Shown piece by piece: positions 12,911 to 26,900 of a DNA stretch of 64,000 nucleotides (position 1 is its first letter; the number at the start of each line of letters is the position of its first letter). Both the position numbers and the translations under genes were made by a program. The stretch is taken from contig OZ017797.1 in assembly GCA_963969395.1 (NCBI GenBank), forward strand, positions 31,124,001 to 31,188,000. The letters run 5' to 3'. Below the pieces are notes generated by a model. The model worked only from the letters and a program-made list of their open reading frames with translations. It searched no databases and was not told the origin of the DNA. This DNA is from Pseudoscleropodium purum (taxonomy: Eukaryota > Streptophyta > Bryopsida > Hypnales > Brachytheciaceae).

Positions 12911-14850
12911 TAGGGTTCCGCAGATATAGGGCAGACTTTTGCAAGGAAGAAACATTCCTCTGTTAATTGTGAATGTAGAGGTTCTCAGGGGGGGTGCTGT
13001 TCAGGTAGATATGATGTTAGTCATCGATCAGTTATGCGTGGAGGTTGCACACTTTTTGTTCTATCCAAACGTATGGGACATGTCGTACAACATAAAATAG
13101 TTTCGCACAATCTGGGTTGCAGAGTGCGATCAGTGCAGTTGAAAGTATTCTTTTCTTAGCATTTAAATGTTGTAATGCACACTTTTCATTGGATTTCAAT
13201 CGTGCCAGCAAATTAGATTCTAGATCTTGTCTCAGTAGTTGATTCGGATCACGGTAACGTCAGACTATTTTTCAATCTCATCAGATATTTGGAAAATAGT
13301 GAATTTGAGCTTCATTTCTAGGCCGAAAAAACTCTCCGGTTGATGGTAACTCTGGCTGTCTTGGACTGGAGATATTTTTGGCAGGATAACTTGACATTAC
13401 CGGAATGTGACCTATTGTGTTTGTGCCCAATGGTGGAAGTACCAGCCGATCTCTTGACCACAAGATAGGGGAATACATTCAGAGCGCAGGCAGCGACAGG
13501 TTTAACACGAAACGAGCTCTTCAATTTTTTATAATAGGGGGTCATAGGTCACGATTTCGTGCTTTTTGTCTCGAAAGACTAGACCCTCGTACAGCTTTCG
13601 TAGAACTTTGACACCCTCTAATACGAACACAACAAAGTAGAGCATTTAAGAATCAGGAAATTGTGTTGGAAGAAAGTTAGGTTGGCTAGTAGCACACCAG
13701 ATTCAGACGCACCCATTAGGACTGTCCCAGTTCACGATTTCAGTAACAAGACTTTGCAATTTCTTTCCAAATCCGCTTTGAACAATTTTATGCCTCAGCA
13801 TCTCATGTCAAAGTCTTGGGCCCTCGTGGAACTTGCCCAACTCGGCCAGGTCTTGGAGTCCAAGTCTTGAAATATTGACACCGTCTAGTACTTGGAAATC
13901 GGCCAAAGTGAAACTGGTGGCAGGTATTCAGTTGGCCGTTGTGGCCACCTACAATCAGCCGGCGTCATTCTCTGCTACTCAACTTCTGACTGCAAAGCAA
14001 CCAACCTGTTGCGCGCTGCTGCAGGACTTCACCCTCCTATTCAGCCGGCATCCTCGACAACCTCCCTGCTGCTGCCAATTTCCACTCACCGTTTTTCTCC
14101 CTTTGCCACTCCTGGTTTGTTGTTGCAGGAGCCCAGTGAATCTGTTTCCACACTGAGCCACATTCTGCGTTTCAGCACTTTCGGTTACAAACTTCTTGAG
14201 GCTTGATTGTTAGTCTTTTCTCAGGTTATAAACTTCTTTTAATCCCTTGGTCTTCGTATCGCTTGCCCTGCGATCAGCTTGCTTCTATTGTCAGCCTTTT
14301 CTCAGTTGAGTTCCTGATCCATTATTGAGCTTTTCAATTTTTCCTCTGAATTTAATTTCAAGCCTGTTGTACTTCAGGGTCTGACTAGCTGTGAGTCCTT
14401 TTGCTCATGGATTTCTCGTCACCGGATTCTGTGTTTGGGAGCTTCTGCAGTTCCCTCTCATTATGGTCTTTGCTGGTCCTTAGAGTTATCTTTCACCTTC
14501 TCTTCCTCTTCTCGTCAGAAAATGTTGTCAGATATTATAACATTCTTGAATAGGGTTAGGCTTGCATCCTTTTGACTATAGCAACTTAAGATCATACAAC
14601 ATTGGAATCGGGAATGATGACTCTGCACCTCCTAACTTTGCTTTCAAATGTTGGACTCAACATATTGTGGGTGGGGGTGGGGAAAAGTAAATGTTTAAGG
14701 ATCTGTGAATCGTAGATACTATGAGTCTCCCTTGAATAACAGACAGGCTTAGAGTGTGAGGAGCTGAATTCAAGGATGGTATGTTGGATATTACAGATTA
14801 GGTGATAAAATCCTAACAGTTAATGAAATGTTGCAGGAGAAGCAAGGACC
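12911..14850 (+). other. PRL1 3' flank and 5' leader region of the coiled-coil gene
   Basis: About 1.9 kb of balanced base composition, unlike the AT-rich intergenic DNA elsewhere. The first part is probably the PRL1 3' UTR. The later part (about 13900-14850) is probably promoter and spliced 5' UTR of the next gene, since an acceptor (TTGCAG at 14831-14836) lies 14 bp before its ATG. Open frames of up to 107 codons here lack any domain and overlap each other in several frames. Two short similar words (TTTGACACCCTCTAATAC near 13608 and ATTGACACCGTCTAGTAC near 13874) suggest an old duplication. Confidence 0.45.
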
Positions 14851-17800
14851 ATGGGAAGTCCAGTGGAGCTCATACCGGACTGGTCCGCAATCAATGAGCG
14901 TCTGGATAGCACTCTGGTGCAACTCAATCGTCTGATGCACTACTACGCCGACGTCACTCCTGACGAAGGACTCCGAGATCCTGACCCCTCCAGGAAGGTA
15001 AATATGATGCAGACTTTTGTTATCTCTACTAAAAATGTGAAATTTATGGTTCCCAATGAATTTGGAATCCATCTTTCCAAATAATTGTTGTCTTGCATCT
15101 AGTAGAATTACGATATGTGGTATGAATATTGGCATTCTAAGATTGTTGAATAAGGTTTTTGAATATTCAATCAAAGACGATAGTATTGAGGGTTGTCCTG
15201 AAGAGACATAGAACTTAAAAGTTAAACATTTCTTTTGGAGTAGAGACACTTGCGAATACCATAAGTTATTATCTTACAATTTCACTGCTACAAGTGCTTT
15301 GTTGTTGTGGGGTAAGAGTGTTTGTCCATTGTGTAGAATTAATGTTCAATAGCCCTTGAGAGTGGTATAGAGGCATTTCTTCTGTGATTAAGTGCCATTG
15401 TTCCCGTGGCTTGAGTTTCAGATTTATGCTACGTGGCACATCTTTTGTTCCAGTGGCAGCGAGTAATTGGCATAACTCGGCGTTGTTTTTGCAGCCGTGT
15501 GTGTCAGAAGAATGCCTTGACACCAACATGCAAGACATATTGAGAGAAGCCCACACTCGGCTACAAGAGTTCACAGAAAGTATGCAACGGTTGACGGGCG
15601 GACCTGCGTCAGCTGATCAGAGTGGGCGACAACTTCGGGAGTCCAATGAGGTACGGTAACTTTGAATTATGGATACCTTAAAGTTTGCTGTCCTAATTGT
15701 GACACATCTAAGAGCCTCATTCATTTTCATTCTAAAATTTTGGTGTCGTCAAGTCCTTTGTCACAAATAGGTCATTGTCACACAACAGGTTTGGTAATTA
15801 TGCCTATGTTAGCCTTACTACTTTACCTGTCGTCACATAGTCTTAATGCAAATCTGTAAACGGTCATGTCACAACTGCACTGATTTGGGCAAGGCTATCT
15901 TTGCTGAGATTGGGAACTCATTCCCGATGGTGTTCAGCCTTTTTTGAGTGGTTTCCATTCATAGATTGGAACTTTGTTGTGCAGTTGTTATCCCAAATTT
16001 TTTAAAGGATTTCTACGCATTCAACTGTGTATTCTTCAGATACCATAAAAATAAGTTGAGAATAGTCTGGAAGTTTCAAGCAGTAGGGTCTCTGATTTGC
16101 CTATACCGCCCTTGGACCGTGAGTCAATTGCATTTACAAGGGTCTCATGGGCTTTATTCTTTGATTTTGATACAACCAATAAATTGATATTATTTCTAAT
16201 AGTCTCATGCAGTTAGATGGCACTTCATAACATTTTGAATTACTGGGCTTGGTGCCCTATAGGAGTATTGTTGGTGAAAGTATTTCATCTTTAGTGTCAT
16301 AAGATTTATTGGAGGACTTTCAATTCTATTGAAGAATTTGATGTGAGATGAGTTGGTCCTATAAGATCTGTAGCACAGGGACCATGCCAGTGCTATTCAG
16401 GAATTGTCATGTTGCATTGTAATGCCTGGATTTCAACACGCAGGAAAAGGCCCCATGTGCATGGGTTCCTACTTTATGAAAAGCAATAACTACACAACAA
16501 TCTAGACCATTTAGAAGTGGCAATATAGAAAGCAATCCATCATTCTCTTGGTTGTTAATGTTTTCTAATTTGATACTATGTCTTCAGGATCTTTAAGGGT
16601 AGCTCAGGTTGGAAGGTTCTTTTTTATTCTCCTTCAATACATGTCTTCCTTTTTTCCTTAGTTCCTCTTGTTTGTTGGTTAGACTAAAGAGAATTGTGGG
16701 GAGGATGTCATTGTAGGCGTGCGAGAGAAGTTTGGCCGATTCCGAACACCAAGTTTTTTCACTCAAGAGAGAACTATCCCATTCCCGAAAGGAAGTGGGC
16801 AACCTTCAAAAAGTTGGTAACCTCTTTGAAGCGAACTTGAATTATATTTCTAACTGCTTTAAGCTACATGGAATTATTGTTGCAAAATATGTGATTGCAT
16901 GACTGGGAGAGGGCTCAATCCTAGTGTATCTGCTACGATTCCATCTACTGTAGCACTAAGATGTTAACGTTTTAATTTTCCCTACTTTCATGAACTTTGA
17001 TTTGTTCTTGGTTGTGGCAGAGAATGAGAGAGTATGAGTACGCCTTAGAACAAGTCTGTGACAACAATGCACCCAACGTACAGCTCACAAGGTATCCATC
17101 TTCTTGTCAATTTTCTGCAATAAATTTTCCATTTTTCAACTCTGAGAGTGATATGGATTTGATGTTGGGAACTCACTTCCATTTTACCATTTAATCACAA
17201 AATTTTGTCCTTCTTTCATGTTTTACAATGTATCATTTGGATGTGTTAGGGAACTGGAGAGAACCAGGGCGGAATTATTGGACAGGACAAAAGAGTATGA
17301 GGCCATTCTATCAATGAAAGAGAGAGTAGCAAATGTATGGTCCCTGAATGCTTGTGGTAAATAAACACAATGAAATAGTACTGCTCTGCATAACATTCTT
17401 GATAGGAGCTCCTGACACCTTGTGCCCATTTGCTGATTCAAGAGAAAATATATTAGTTGAAAGGAACGTTTCGGACACCCTAATTCTAAGTGTTGAAGCA
17501 TTTTGCAATTTTACAGTTCTTTGTGTTCAAAAGTGAAAATGTGAGTGAGCTATGCAACTTTCTGTTGATGCTTATCTTTCCAATCCATGTTTGAGTAATT
17601 CACATGTGCTTATCTTCAGTGCAACTATTTTAAATCTGAAATTAGAGTTTGTGTTCAGGAGTTGGATGAAATCAAAAGAGTACGAAAAGAGGAGGCTAGA
17701 GGACGGCAACAAGAGGTGAGATCTGACATGGTTGTTTGACTGCAGAATGAAATCTCAAATTTCTAATACAAAGCATGTTTTGATCTTTTTATTGTTTGTA

Positions 17801-20800
17801 AATGCAGTACGGTAGTTAGTTATTTCAATTGCTAATTACAAAAATAATCCATACTATCTTAACTTTTTATGCTCTTATCAACCATGGGACAAAGTTATTT
17901 CATAAGTCCTTAGACACCAGCTCAGAAATTAAACATATATATGGCTTGTGCTGGAAACTATTGCAGGCAGGAAAGGAGAAGATGCAAAAACAACGTGAAG
18001 TGCGAGATCTGAAAGAAAATTTTCAGAGGGAAGTGCTGACAGCTACTCAACATCATCTGGATAGAGAGATGGAATTACAAAAGTATTGCCAGAAAGAAAA
18101 AGATGTACATTTCAAAAGCATAGAGATAAATAAGCCATGGTGTATTTTGCAAATTAAAAAACTCTCAGAGTTTGTTTGTTCATTCATTTCTGACAATACA
18201 AAGTGGTGTTACTATTGGTAATAAGCACTAGTTGTTAGTACGTTAATAATGATATTTAGTGTTTCCTACACTAGTTCATTTAAAAGTGCTATAAGTTTTT
18301 ACTCTTCATGAATGTTCAACAAGAGAAAACATATTGCATTTTTAAATCAATAAGAGCAGATTACATTATATATCATTATTAGTGTAGTCTTTATTGGCCC
18401 TAGACCAAGAGGGAGGAGACTTTGTATAGATAGAATTTCCACTAACAGTGAATGTGAGGCAATTTTATTAATCCCTTATTTGAAAAGTGATTTGTTAGAG
18501 TGCAATACAAAGGAAAGACCCTCTCTTGTAGCATAGCTACTTGTTTTCATTGAGCAAACAAATACATTTTGGTACAATGTGTTGTGGACAAACTTGTGTT
18601 TGTGCTTACAACTAATTTGTTCTTTGAAAAGTATGTTTTATTTTTATATCTCTCAAAGATTGAAGCCACACAATGTTGTGAGAATTAATTTGGGTCAAAG
18701 GACATTTTGGGTATCATAACATTTTTTGAATAGCTACCTCATTACTCTTGTCAAATTAATCCTTGTCAAAATGAATTAGATTCTTTTTGTACACATATTG
18801 ACTTTCTTAATCAATTATAGCTCTACTAATGTCTAGAATTTTTCAATCAAATCAATGGTGTGTTTGTATAGTACAAAGTATTTGTTAAGCTTTAGCATTG
18901 TAAAGAAAGGTGTTGTGAATGTTAGAATAATGTATTGTGAACAATGTAGAACGTACAACCTTTGTATTGCTTTGGAATGATATGGAAATCATGTCTTATT
19001 CTTTCCAAAGATTTTACCCAGACAACTTCATTAGAATTGCTATTGATCCTTAAAGGACCTTTGCTAAAATGAAATACAATTTCCAAATGATATTACATTT
19101 TTATTATTTGGATATTCAAATTTAGTAAATGCCAAATATTTCATATTGTCTTTAGTCAATAAAACCAATTTGTTTTTCTATTCTTTTTGAAAATATATTT
19201 TTTATTGACTCTAAGTATCATCAAAATATAATACAAGCATGATAATAAATTTGAACCTTTTATTCATTGTACTAAAATCCTCATAATTCAATTGTTTTAT
19301 TTCATCTTGAACATAGGACATGATGGTACTTCACAAAGATAAAATCAAGAAGTTGAAGGTATTTTGGGTGTTATAATCAAAGGTGATTTTATGAATGTCA
19401 TCTTATCATGTATATGGAATTGTTATTTTTGAAGGGTAGTTGATATATAAGTTAGAAGATAGGCTTTTCCTACATTTAAGGATGTTTTTCTTGTGGAAAG
19501 GTTATGGTTCGGTTATAAGTAGAGAACTCCATTAGATTAATAAAACCTACTCAAATAGCTAAAGCCATAGAATGAATTCCTTACTATAGACCCATTTGTT
19601 GAATTACAAACCTTATGGACTAAATTTTTTCAAAGGATATTGAATTTCCATTTGTTTGATGTTGTTATCACAAATGGAATATGTAGTTATCTAGATTATT
19701 CTAAATTTTGAGCTAAAATATCAAAATATGACAGGAGGAGCATACAACAAAATTTGAAGAATGTTGTCAAAATCATGCTAGTCTTGAATCTGAATGGCAA
19801 GATAAGGTTGGTTACTCATTGGATCATTTCAGACATTTGTACTTTGGGTTAAGAATTAATTCTATTGTTGTCAATCCAAAAGGCTCAACATAAGCAATCC
19901 TGCCACTGCCAATTACAATGTATTTATAAGTGCATTTAAATTTTTTTTTTAAATTAGATGTGCTCAATTTGAATGGAATGTTTGATATAGTGTTCACTTG
20001 AATCTCATTATTAAACCAATGTTCTTATCACATTGTGATAAGTTTAGGTTCTCTTTGTATTATGGTAGATTGTGCCAAATGTATTTGTCATTAAAGAAAA
20101 AGTTGTAAGGTCAATAATCCTAACTCCAATAAGGAATCTAATCTTTATTGGTTGTATCCACCAATTACATTTTAGGACCAAGATGTATTCTTGATTACAT
20201 GCCCTCCAAAATGCAATTCCCCAATTGTTTGTTTGAATAGTAAAAATTACACTTTGGCCTTCAAATGTATTTATTAAAATGTATAAGAAAATATTTGATT
20301 CTTTGTTGAAATTACAATAAGTGACCTTAATATTCTCTAGCACACCAATTTTTCATTAATGCATGTTGAATTGATTATTAGACAACAGTTTACAAACTTG
20401 AATATTTTTTACAATTAGGAATTTGAACTTAAAAAAGAAATATCTGAAGGGATTCAAGAGAAAGAAAGTTATGTTCAACAATTGTTTGATGAACGAGTGA
20501 AAGTTCAAGCTCTTGATGACAAAATAATAGAATTAGAGTCAAGCTTAGCAAATGTAAGTAATCCTACATCTTTCTCCAACAATATAGGTAAAAGCATCCA
20601 AATACATTAAAGAGTATAATATGTTGCAATTTGTACTCTATAATTAGCAATTTTGTTGTTCTGTTAGATTTAATACTATTATTTTTTTACAAAATCCAAG
20701 AGTAATTGGAATACACCATCAAGAATCACAAAAGTTTGCAACCAATAATTTTAAACTATAAGTTGTTGTTTTTTGAAGTTTTACAATACAATTTTATATT

Positions 20801-23800
20801 TGTTTTATTCTACAACACCTCCTATTTTCTCAATTACTTCCATTAAATAAATATCAATTTCTTTGTGAAGTAAAGTAAAGGTCAAATGATGAAGAATTGC
20901 TTGAACAATTTCAAATATTTTTTTTTGAATTTTTTTGACTTTTTCGCATTGCAGGAGAAATCGAGTAAGAACCAAGTTGAAAGTGAGCTAAAGTTTGCAA
21001 AAGTAGATCTTTTTTTCATGGTAAATTGCTTTCAATGAAATAAATGCCAATAAAGAGTTCATCTACCAAGATTTTATACTATAAGGTCAAGGCTTAGAAA
21101 GTCACAACTATATATTATGTAATCTATAAGGAAAATAGTGGACCCGAGTTTATAAAATTACACCCTTTCAAAATTTTGTACATTTCAAAATTTCTAAGAT
21201 GAATGATATACTTTCAAGTAACACTATATGAATTGAAAATTACATCATTAGAAAAAATCTGAACCTTGCAGTGGGGTGTTAAGGATTCCTTTTCCAGAGC
21301 CTCATAATGCAAATACAATTTTTTTTTAAATTTAAAAATAATTTAAGAAAATATATATATTTTTTAAAGTATGAAAATCTGACATGGCACTAACGTGGCA
21401 CAAGTAGTACCACATGAGTTGCTTTCATTAAAAATAAATAAAAATAAAAAAACAATATTAATTCCTCTCTAATTGCACTCAAGGGGTTCAAAATTTACAG
21501 ACCTCCTAAGGGCGGAAATTTTTTGTAATGGTTTTCAAACTTTATGTAGCAAAAAAAATATGTTTTTTTAAAAAAAAATTTATTAGGTTGAGGTTAAACT
21601 CTTGTCCTAAAGGGACAAGGACAAGTATTGTAGTTAGTAGGCTTTCAAATGCTTCATAGTTACATTGGTATTAGATGAATTGGAATGTAATTGTATATTG
21701 AACTTGAGATAAATATGATGTAATTCCATTAGACTGAAAAATTAAAGATGGGTCACAAAGCGCAAGAACAAATTCAATTAAATTTTACAAGCCTACAAGA
21801 TGAAATGATGTAATAAAACATCTTGGATATTTTATTCATTCTTAATTTCTTTTGCATTTTCATTGTCATAACTTTAATGTCTTTATGTATAAGACTTTCA
21901 ATTTTTTTCAACTTATTAATAATAAATAATATTACTTATAATGCTAAGAATTTTATTTACTCTTTGACATTACAAAGTTTTTTTAGATAGTTTTCAATTC
22001 AATTATGCTATTTGTCAACTTAAAAAGTAGTTGAACAATAAAATTTCATCTATAAATACAATATGTTACAATCCAACATCCGTTGAAATATAAATTATAT
22101 AGACATATTAATTAGTTGCTTTCATTGCCTAGTAATTTTAATTTAAATTTTTTTTCAATATAAAATTTGCTAAAATAGAAACACTTCTAAACAACTTTTT
22201 ATAAATTCTTGAAGAAACAATCTTTTATTAAAGATGCAATTTATTACCAAAAATATGTTTCAAAACAATTCTATACTAACTCATAATAAAATACTTTTAA
22301 AGATTGGTTTTCACAAAAGATATACATTTTTATTTGAATTAATATAAAATTATTATAAAATTTATAATAAAAAATAAAATTAATTTATGAAAATTATCAA
22401 AGCATCTCAAACTTACTAGTTAAATATTATTGTTTGTATTAGGAATTTAAAATGCACACATGCTTCTAATCTTACAAAAGTGGTATGATATCACTCATAT
22501 GTTATAAACCAATTTTCTTTGCAAGTAATATGTCATAATATCACAATATCAGTAGAAAAAAAGATGTATTCTAAATTATTTCTTGTAAGAAATTTAATCA
22601 TTTTTTGGTCATCAATAAGGTTTGAATTATAGAATTCTAAACTTGATTACCCTCCTAGTAATATTGAACCCTTTTATGACATTGAATAATATGGAATAAA
22701 TCACTATAATATATTATAAAGATGAACTATCTTTTTTTTTATGAATGAACAATGTAATAATGCTATCTATAGGAAGAAAGGGCACTTGGTTTACAAAAAG
22801 ATTTATCTTCCATAACAAGTACATGTGTACATAGTGAGCATGAACTTCAAAGTCTAAAAATTAAGGTATTTTATGCATATATCTCTTTACATGTAAAAAT
22901 AAATATTCAACTTTGAGTTTCATATACAAAATTCAACATTATAAAATACCTTAATATAAATTCAACATTTAAAATAAATTTGTTTTAAATAATATTAATT
23001 CAAACATTTATAACATTTTTCTATTGTGAAAAAGTATCTAGAGTAGTTCTAATAGACACCACATTCAATTGAAATTCTTTACAATTTTAAATTCTACTTG
23101 TTAATAAATACTATCATTTTATATCCAAATTTCATATAGAGCTTTTCAATTCTACAATAAGAAAATAAAATTGATTGACTATTGCAATTATATATTACAC
23201 TATATGTTAAGACAAAATATTTCAAATGAAATTCAAGTTGATGTTTATTAAAAAGCAAGGTTGTCTTGTCTAATATAAGTTTTGATATAGGCCTTGTATT
23301 GTCATGTAATGTGATGTGTCAAATTAGATCTTTGTCTAGTATTCTAGATGAGAGTGTAAAAAAAACTATTGTCATTTTCAGTTTTATCTCACAATAACTA
23401 TTATTGTCTTTGGAGTCATATTGTAATTAGTAAAGGGAAAGGTTTAGGACATGTCATTTGGGGCCTTTGCTAAAGAGTGATTTCTAGTTAGGTTGAAAGG
23501 GCAACTATATATTGATATGTGCAACAACAAGGGATGTTTAACATCAATAAGACAAATGAAGGCTTTATAGTAAATTGTAGATGTCGTGTTAGATGCTATA
23601 TTGCCAAGTCAAAGGAAACAATACTAGTAGAAGTCCCTCACTAGATAAATTAAAAGTTTGAATTGCATCACACCTACCTAAGTGATGATACATACTTGTG
23701 TTGTCTTTTGTAGGTGGTTGAGTGATGATGTAGTAGTTTGCTTGTAGATCATTATTGGCAATTTGGATTCCACTAGTGTATATACAATATTTGGTAGTGA

Positions 23801-23932
23801 TGGTTGGTCTTTCCTATTGAATTAAAAAATGAATATGGAAAATGTGTCAAAGAACTAATTGAAATGCTTCACTAGATAACTTAAATTTAAGTTTAAATTG
23901 CATCACATTTTTCTATGTGATTATATGATTTG

Positions 23933-23978
<46 letters not shown>

Positions 23979-26900
23979 CTTTATGTAGGTGGTTGAATGG
24001 TGTAGTTGTATGCTTGTAGATCATTATTGACAATTTGGGTTACACTAGTCACTAGTATTAGTATTGTACTTGGTGATTAGGGTAGGCCTTCTTTGTCACA
24101 CAAATAATGAAAGATTGAAAATGTGTCAAACAACTAATTAATTGAAATCAAGGTTGTTTTGTCAAAAATTATTTTTTACTTAGACATCCTATTGTCATGT
24201 CGTGTAGTATATTGAAAAAAATTTTAGATAGGCTTCTATAACTTCAAATTTTGATATGATTTTGAAATTTTTCTTAAGAAAAGAAAACACATTAGTTTTC
24301 TAGAAATATAATTATTATTTCAATTGGTGTTTGCGAGCTATATACCATTAATTTTTTAGTCATCTTTTTTTACTAGTGGCTTGCCAATACGTTATTAATT
24401 CTAGACTACTTAAAATTTTGTAATTAGTTAAATAGATAGTAAAATTTATAGTTTTTTGGGTTTTTTTGTGGACAATCACAAAAACTTCTTGAAAAAACAA
24501 GTTATTGGATTTGTTTGTGAACTTAATTTCCACAATTTTCCAAGAAAAATGTTCCACAAGGTTAGGTTTGTTTATAGAGTACTCTTACTATTGGAGATAA
24601 TGTATTTCAATTCATTCTTAAAGCTATTAACAATTTAATTCTTCTTTCAATCTTGTATCAACTTCTACCTAACAATTTCTTCAAGAATGAAATTTGAGTA
24701 TTTTTTGGAGTTTTTTCTCTAGATTTTCAACTAAAAATTTCAAGATAAAAAACATTAAAATTCAAATTTTTAGTTCAAATTATTTAGGTTAATAAGATAT
24801 AAAATCAAATAATATAGTCAAGGAACATACTAAAAAACTATTTTCTTCAATTTGAACGTAAATATTTTACAATCTACCTATATGGTGAAAGTTTTTGAAA
24901 TATCTTCAATACATTTTTATCCTAGTCTAGTGTAAGATCTTATAATTAAATATGCAAAAAAAATTAATTTATAAATTTTTTTGCTCTTTGTGTTAGAATT
25001 GGCAATTAAGAGTCTGTGTTTTTTTATGGAAAAAAGACTTTCGGACTTTAGGGGTTAAAAGCAAATATTATATATATATATATATATAAATTTTTAGTTT
25101 TCCCAAGGCATGTTGTGATTATTTAGTGAAGGAGATGGGTTAGAATACATCATTTGAATCCACTTTGGGTTAGGGCTAGAGGGCAATGCAACCACGTATT
25201 GATATAGGCAACCTCAATTGATTTTTTTTCATTATTAACCCCTAAAGGACTAGACTGTATTTTTGGTTGTATAGAAATTTTGGGCAAGTCATTATGACCA
25301 GAAAATTGCATATTTAAGGCTGAAATTGTAGTGGAAGGTGTAGAAGAGGAATATCTTTTATATGCAACAAATTTCATGACATTTGGAAATAGGAGTCAAA
25401 AGTTATAGCCTAATATGTAGTTTGATTCTCAACTTGGGCAGTCCGGGCAGATCTGAAAAAATCATTTTTTTTCAACAATCAAAATTTGAAATTTATTGTC
25501 TAGACTTATATATACAAGGAAAGCTTTGAATCATTCCATTTTGATCAACAAGTCAAAAGTTATGAGTATTTTTTGTTTGCGGGCAATTATGGATTCTCTA
25601 CTCTAAAATAAACTTTGAAATCCTTTATCTTATCCAATTTTCAATTTTTTTGAAAAAAAATAAAATCCTAGGATGTAAATTGTTTATTACAACATTTCAA
25701 CCATTGGGATTGACATTTTTAAATTCCATATTTAAATTCTTACTAATTTAGTATTTTGAATCATTCTCTACTACTACCTACTTACTATTTTTTTTCCTAT
25801 ATGTTGTACAATTCCAAATGATCTGACATTTTTCAAGCATGTATCCAACATGCCTTGAAGAATGAATCCAAAGATTTGAAATCATTTCGAACATTTTTTC
25901 ATACGAATTTGACCTTGTGAAGTTCAATAGCTTGGTTATTTGCAGGGACAAAAAAATGATTTTTGTTACTTCAAATGCTAATATCTTGCAATCTATATGG
26001 TGGAAATTTCTCAATTTTTTTTCACATCCTCTTGAACTAGCTTACTACAAGATCCTATGTTTATATGTGTCCAAAAATGTTTTTTTTTTCTAAATTTTAA
26101 AAATTTGTCCAAAAATTGGCAATTTTGAAGCGTTTTTGGCGAAAACATAGTCAAGGAACTTTAGGGGTTAAATGGAGAGGGGCTCTATTACTAGTAGTGA
26201 ATGTCTTGGTAGATGCCATAGGAGATCAATTATATAGTCAAGAGTGTTTTAGGTAATTAAGAATGCTTTCAATGTTACCTCCTTCTAATGTCTAATTTTT
26301 AAGTTAAATTGGCATTTTCTGATTCTTGAATTTCCAATTTTTGTAAAGATTATACAAAAGTAGGAAAAAATCAAAAAAATAATAACTTAACTCGAAAAAC
26401 ATTAAAGCCAAATTGCATTTATAAAATTTATTTGGGAGATTGTACTAAGGTGGATACACCCAAAGTTGCACTCTACCTATACTATAGTCATCATCATTTT
26501 GTGTATATCTCCAAAATCAATGTATATTTATGTTGAAGAAACAAATTTAGAACATCTACCAAAAAACTTTGACTATTCTTCACTTTTGCATATACTATTC
26601 AAATGTTGGATTCTTTAGTATGTTGCAATCTCCTTTTGTTTTCTAACAAGAAAATATGAAAATTCAACCAGTCTTATAATAATCAATAGGCATAGTGGTA
26701 GTTTGGAGGGATACCCAACTTACTTGAATATTGAGTTGACAACCTATTTGACTATTTAACCCCAAAACAACATAGCTGCCATTCTTTGCTTGATGAATGA
26801 TAGAAAATCTTGTTGTATGGGACAAAAGTACAACTATTCATCTTCAAAATTTTGTGGAGAACTAAAGGAAGGTCTTCTATAGTAGCTTGACTTCCAATGA

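Noticed and set aside
13833..14206. Two overlapping frames of 107 and 104 codons before the coiled-coil gene
   Set aside because: Mutually overlapping in different frames, low-complexity Leu/Pro/Cys composition, and located in what looks like a 5' UTR or promoter.
14791..15249. A 152-codon frame on the - strand across exon 1 of the coiled-coil gene
   Set aside because: Antisense to a better supported exon with in-phase continuation; no recognisable domain.
21733..22865. Direct joining of the exon ending at 21809 to the exon starting at 22773
   Set aside because: The phases clash and produce an early stop; a small intermediate exon at 22443-22482 restores phase and keeps the coiled coil, so the gene is not broken here.
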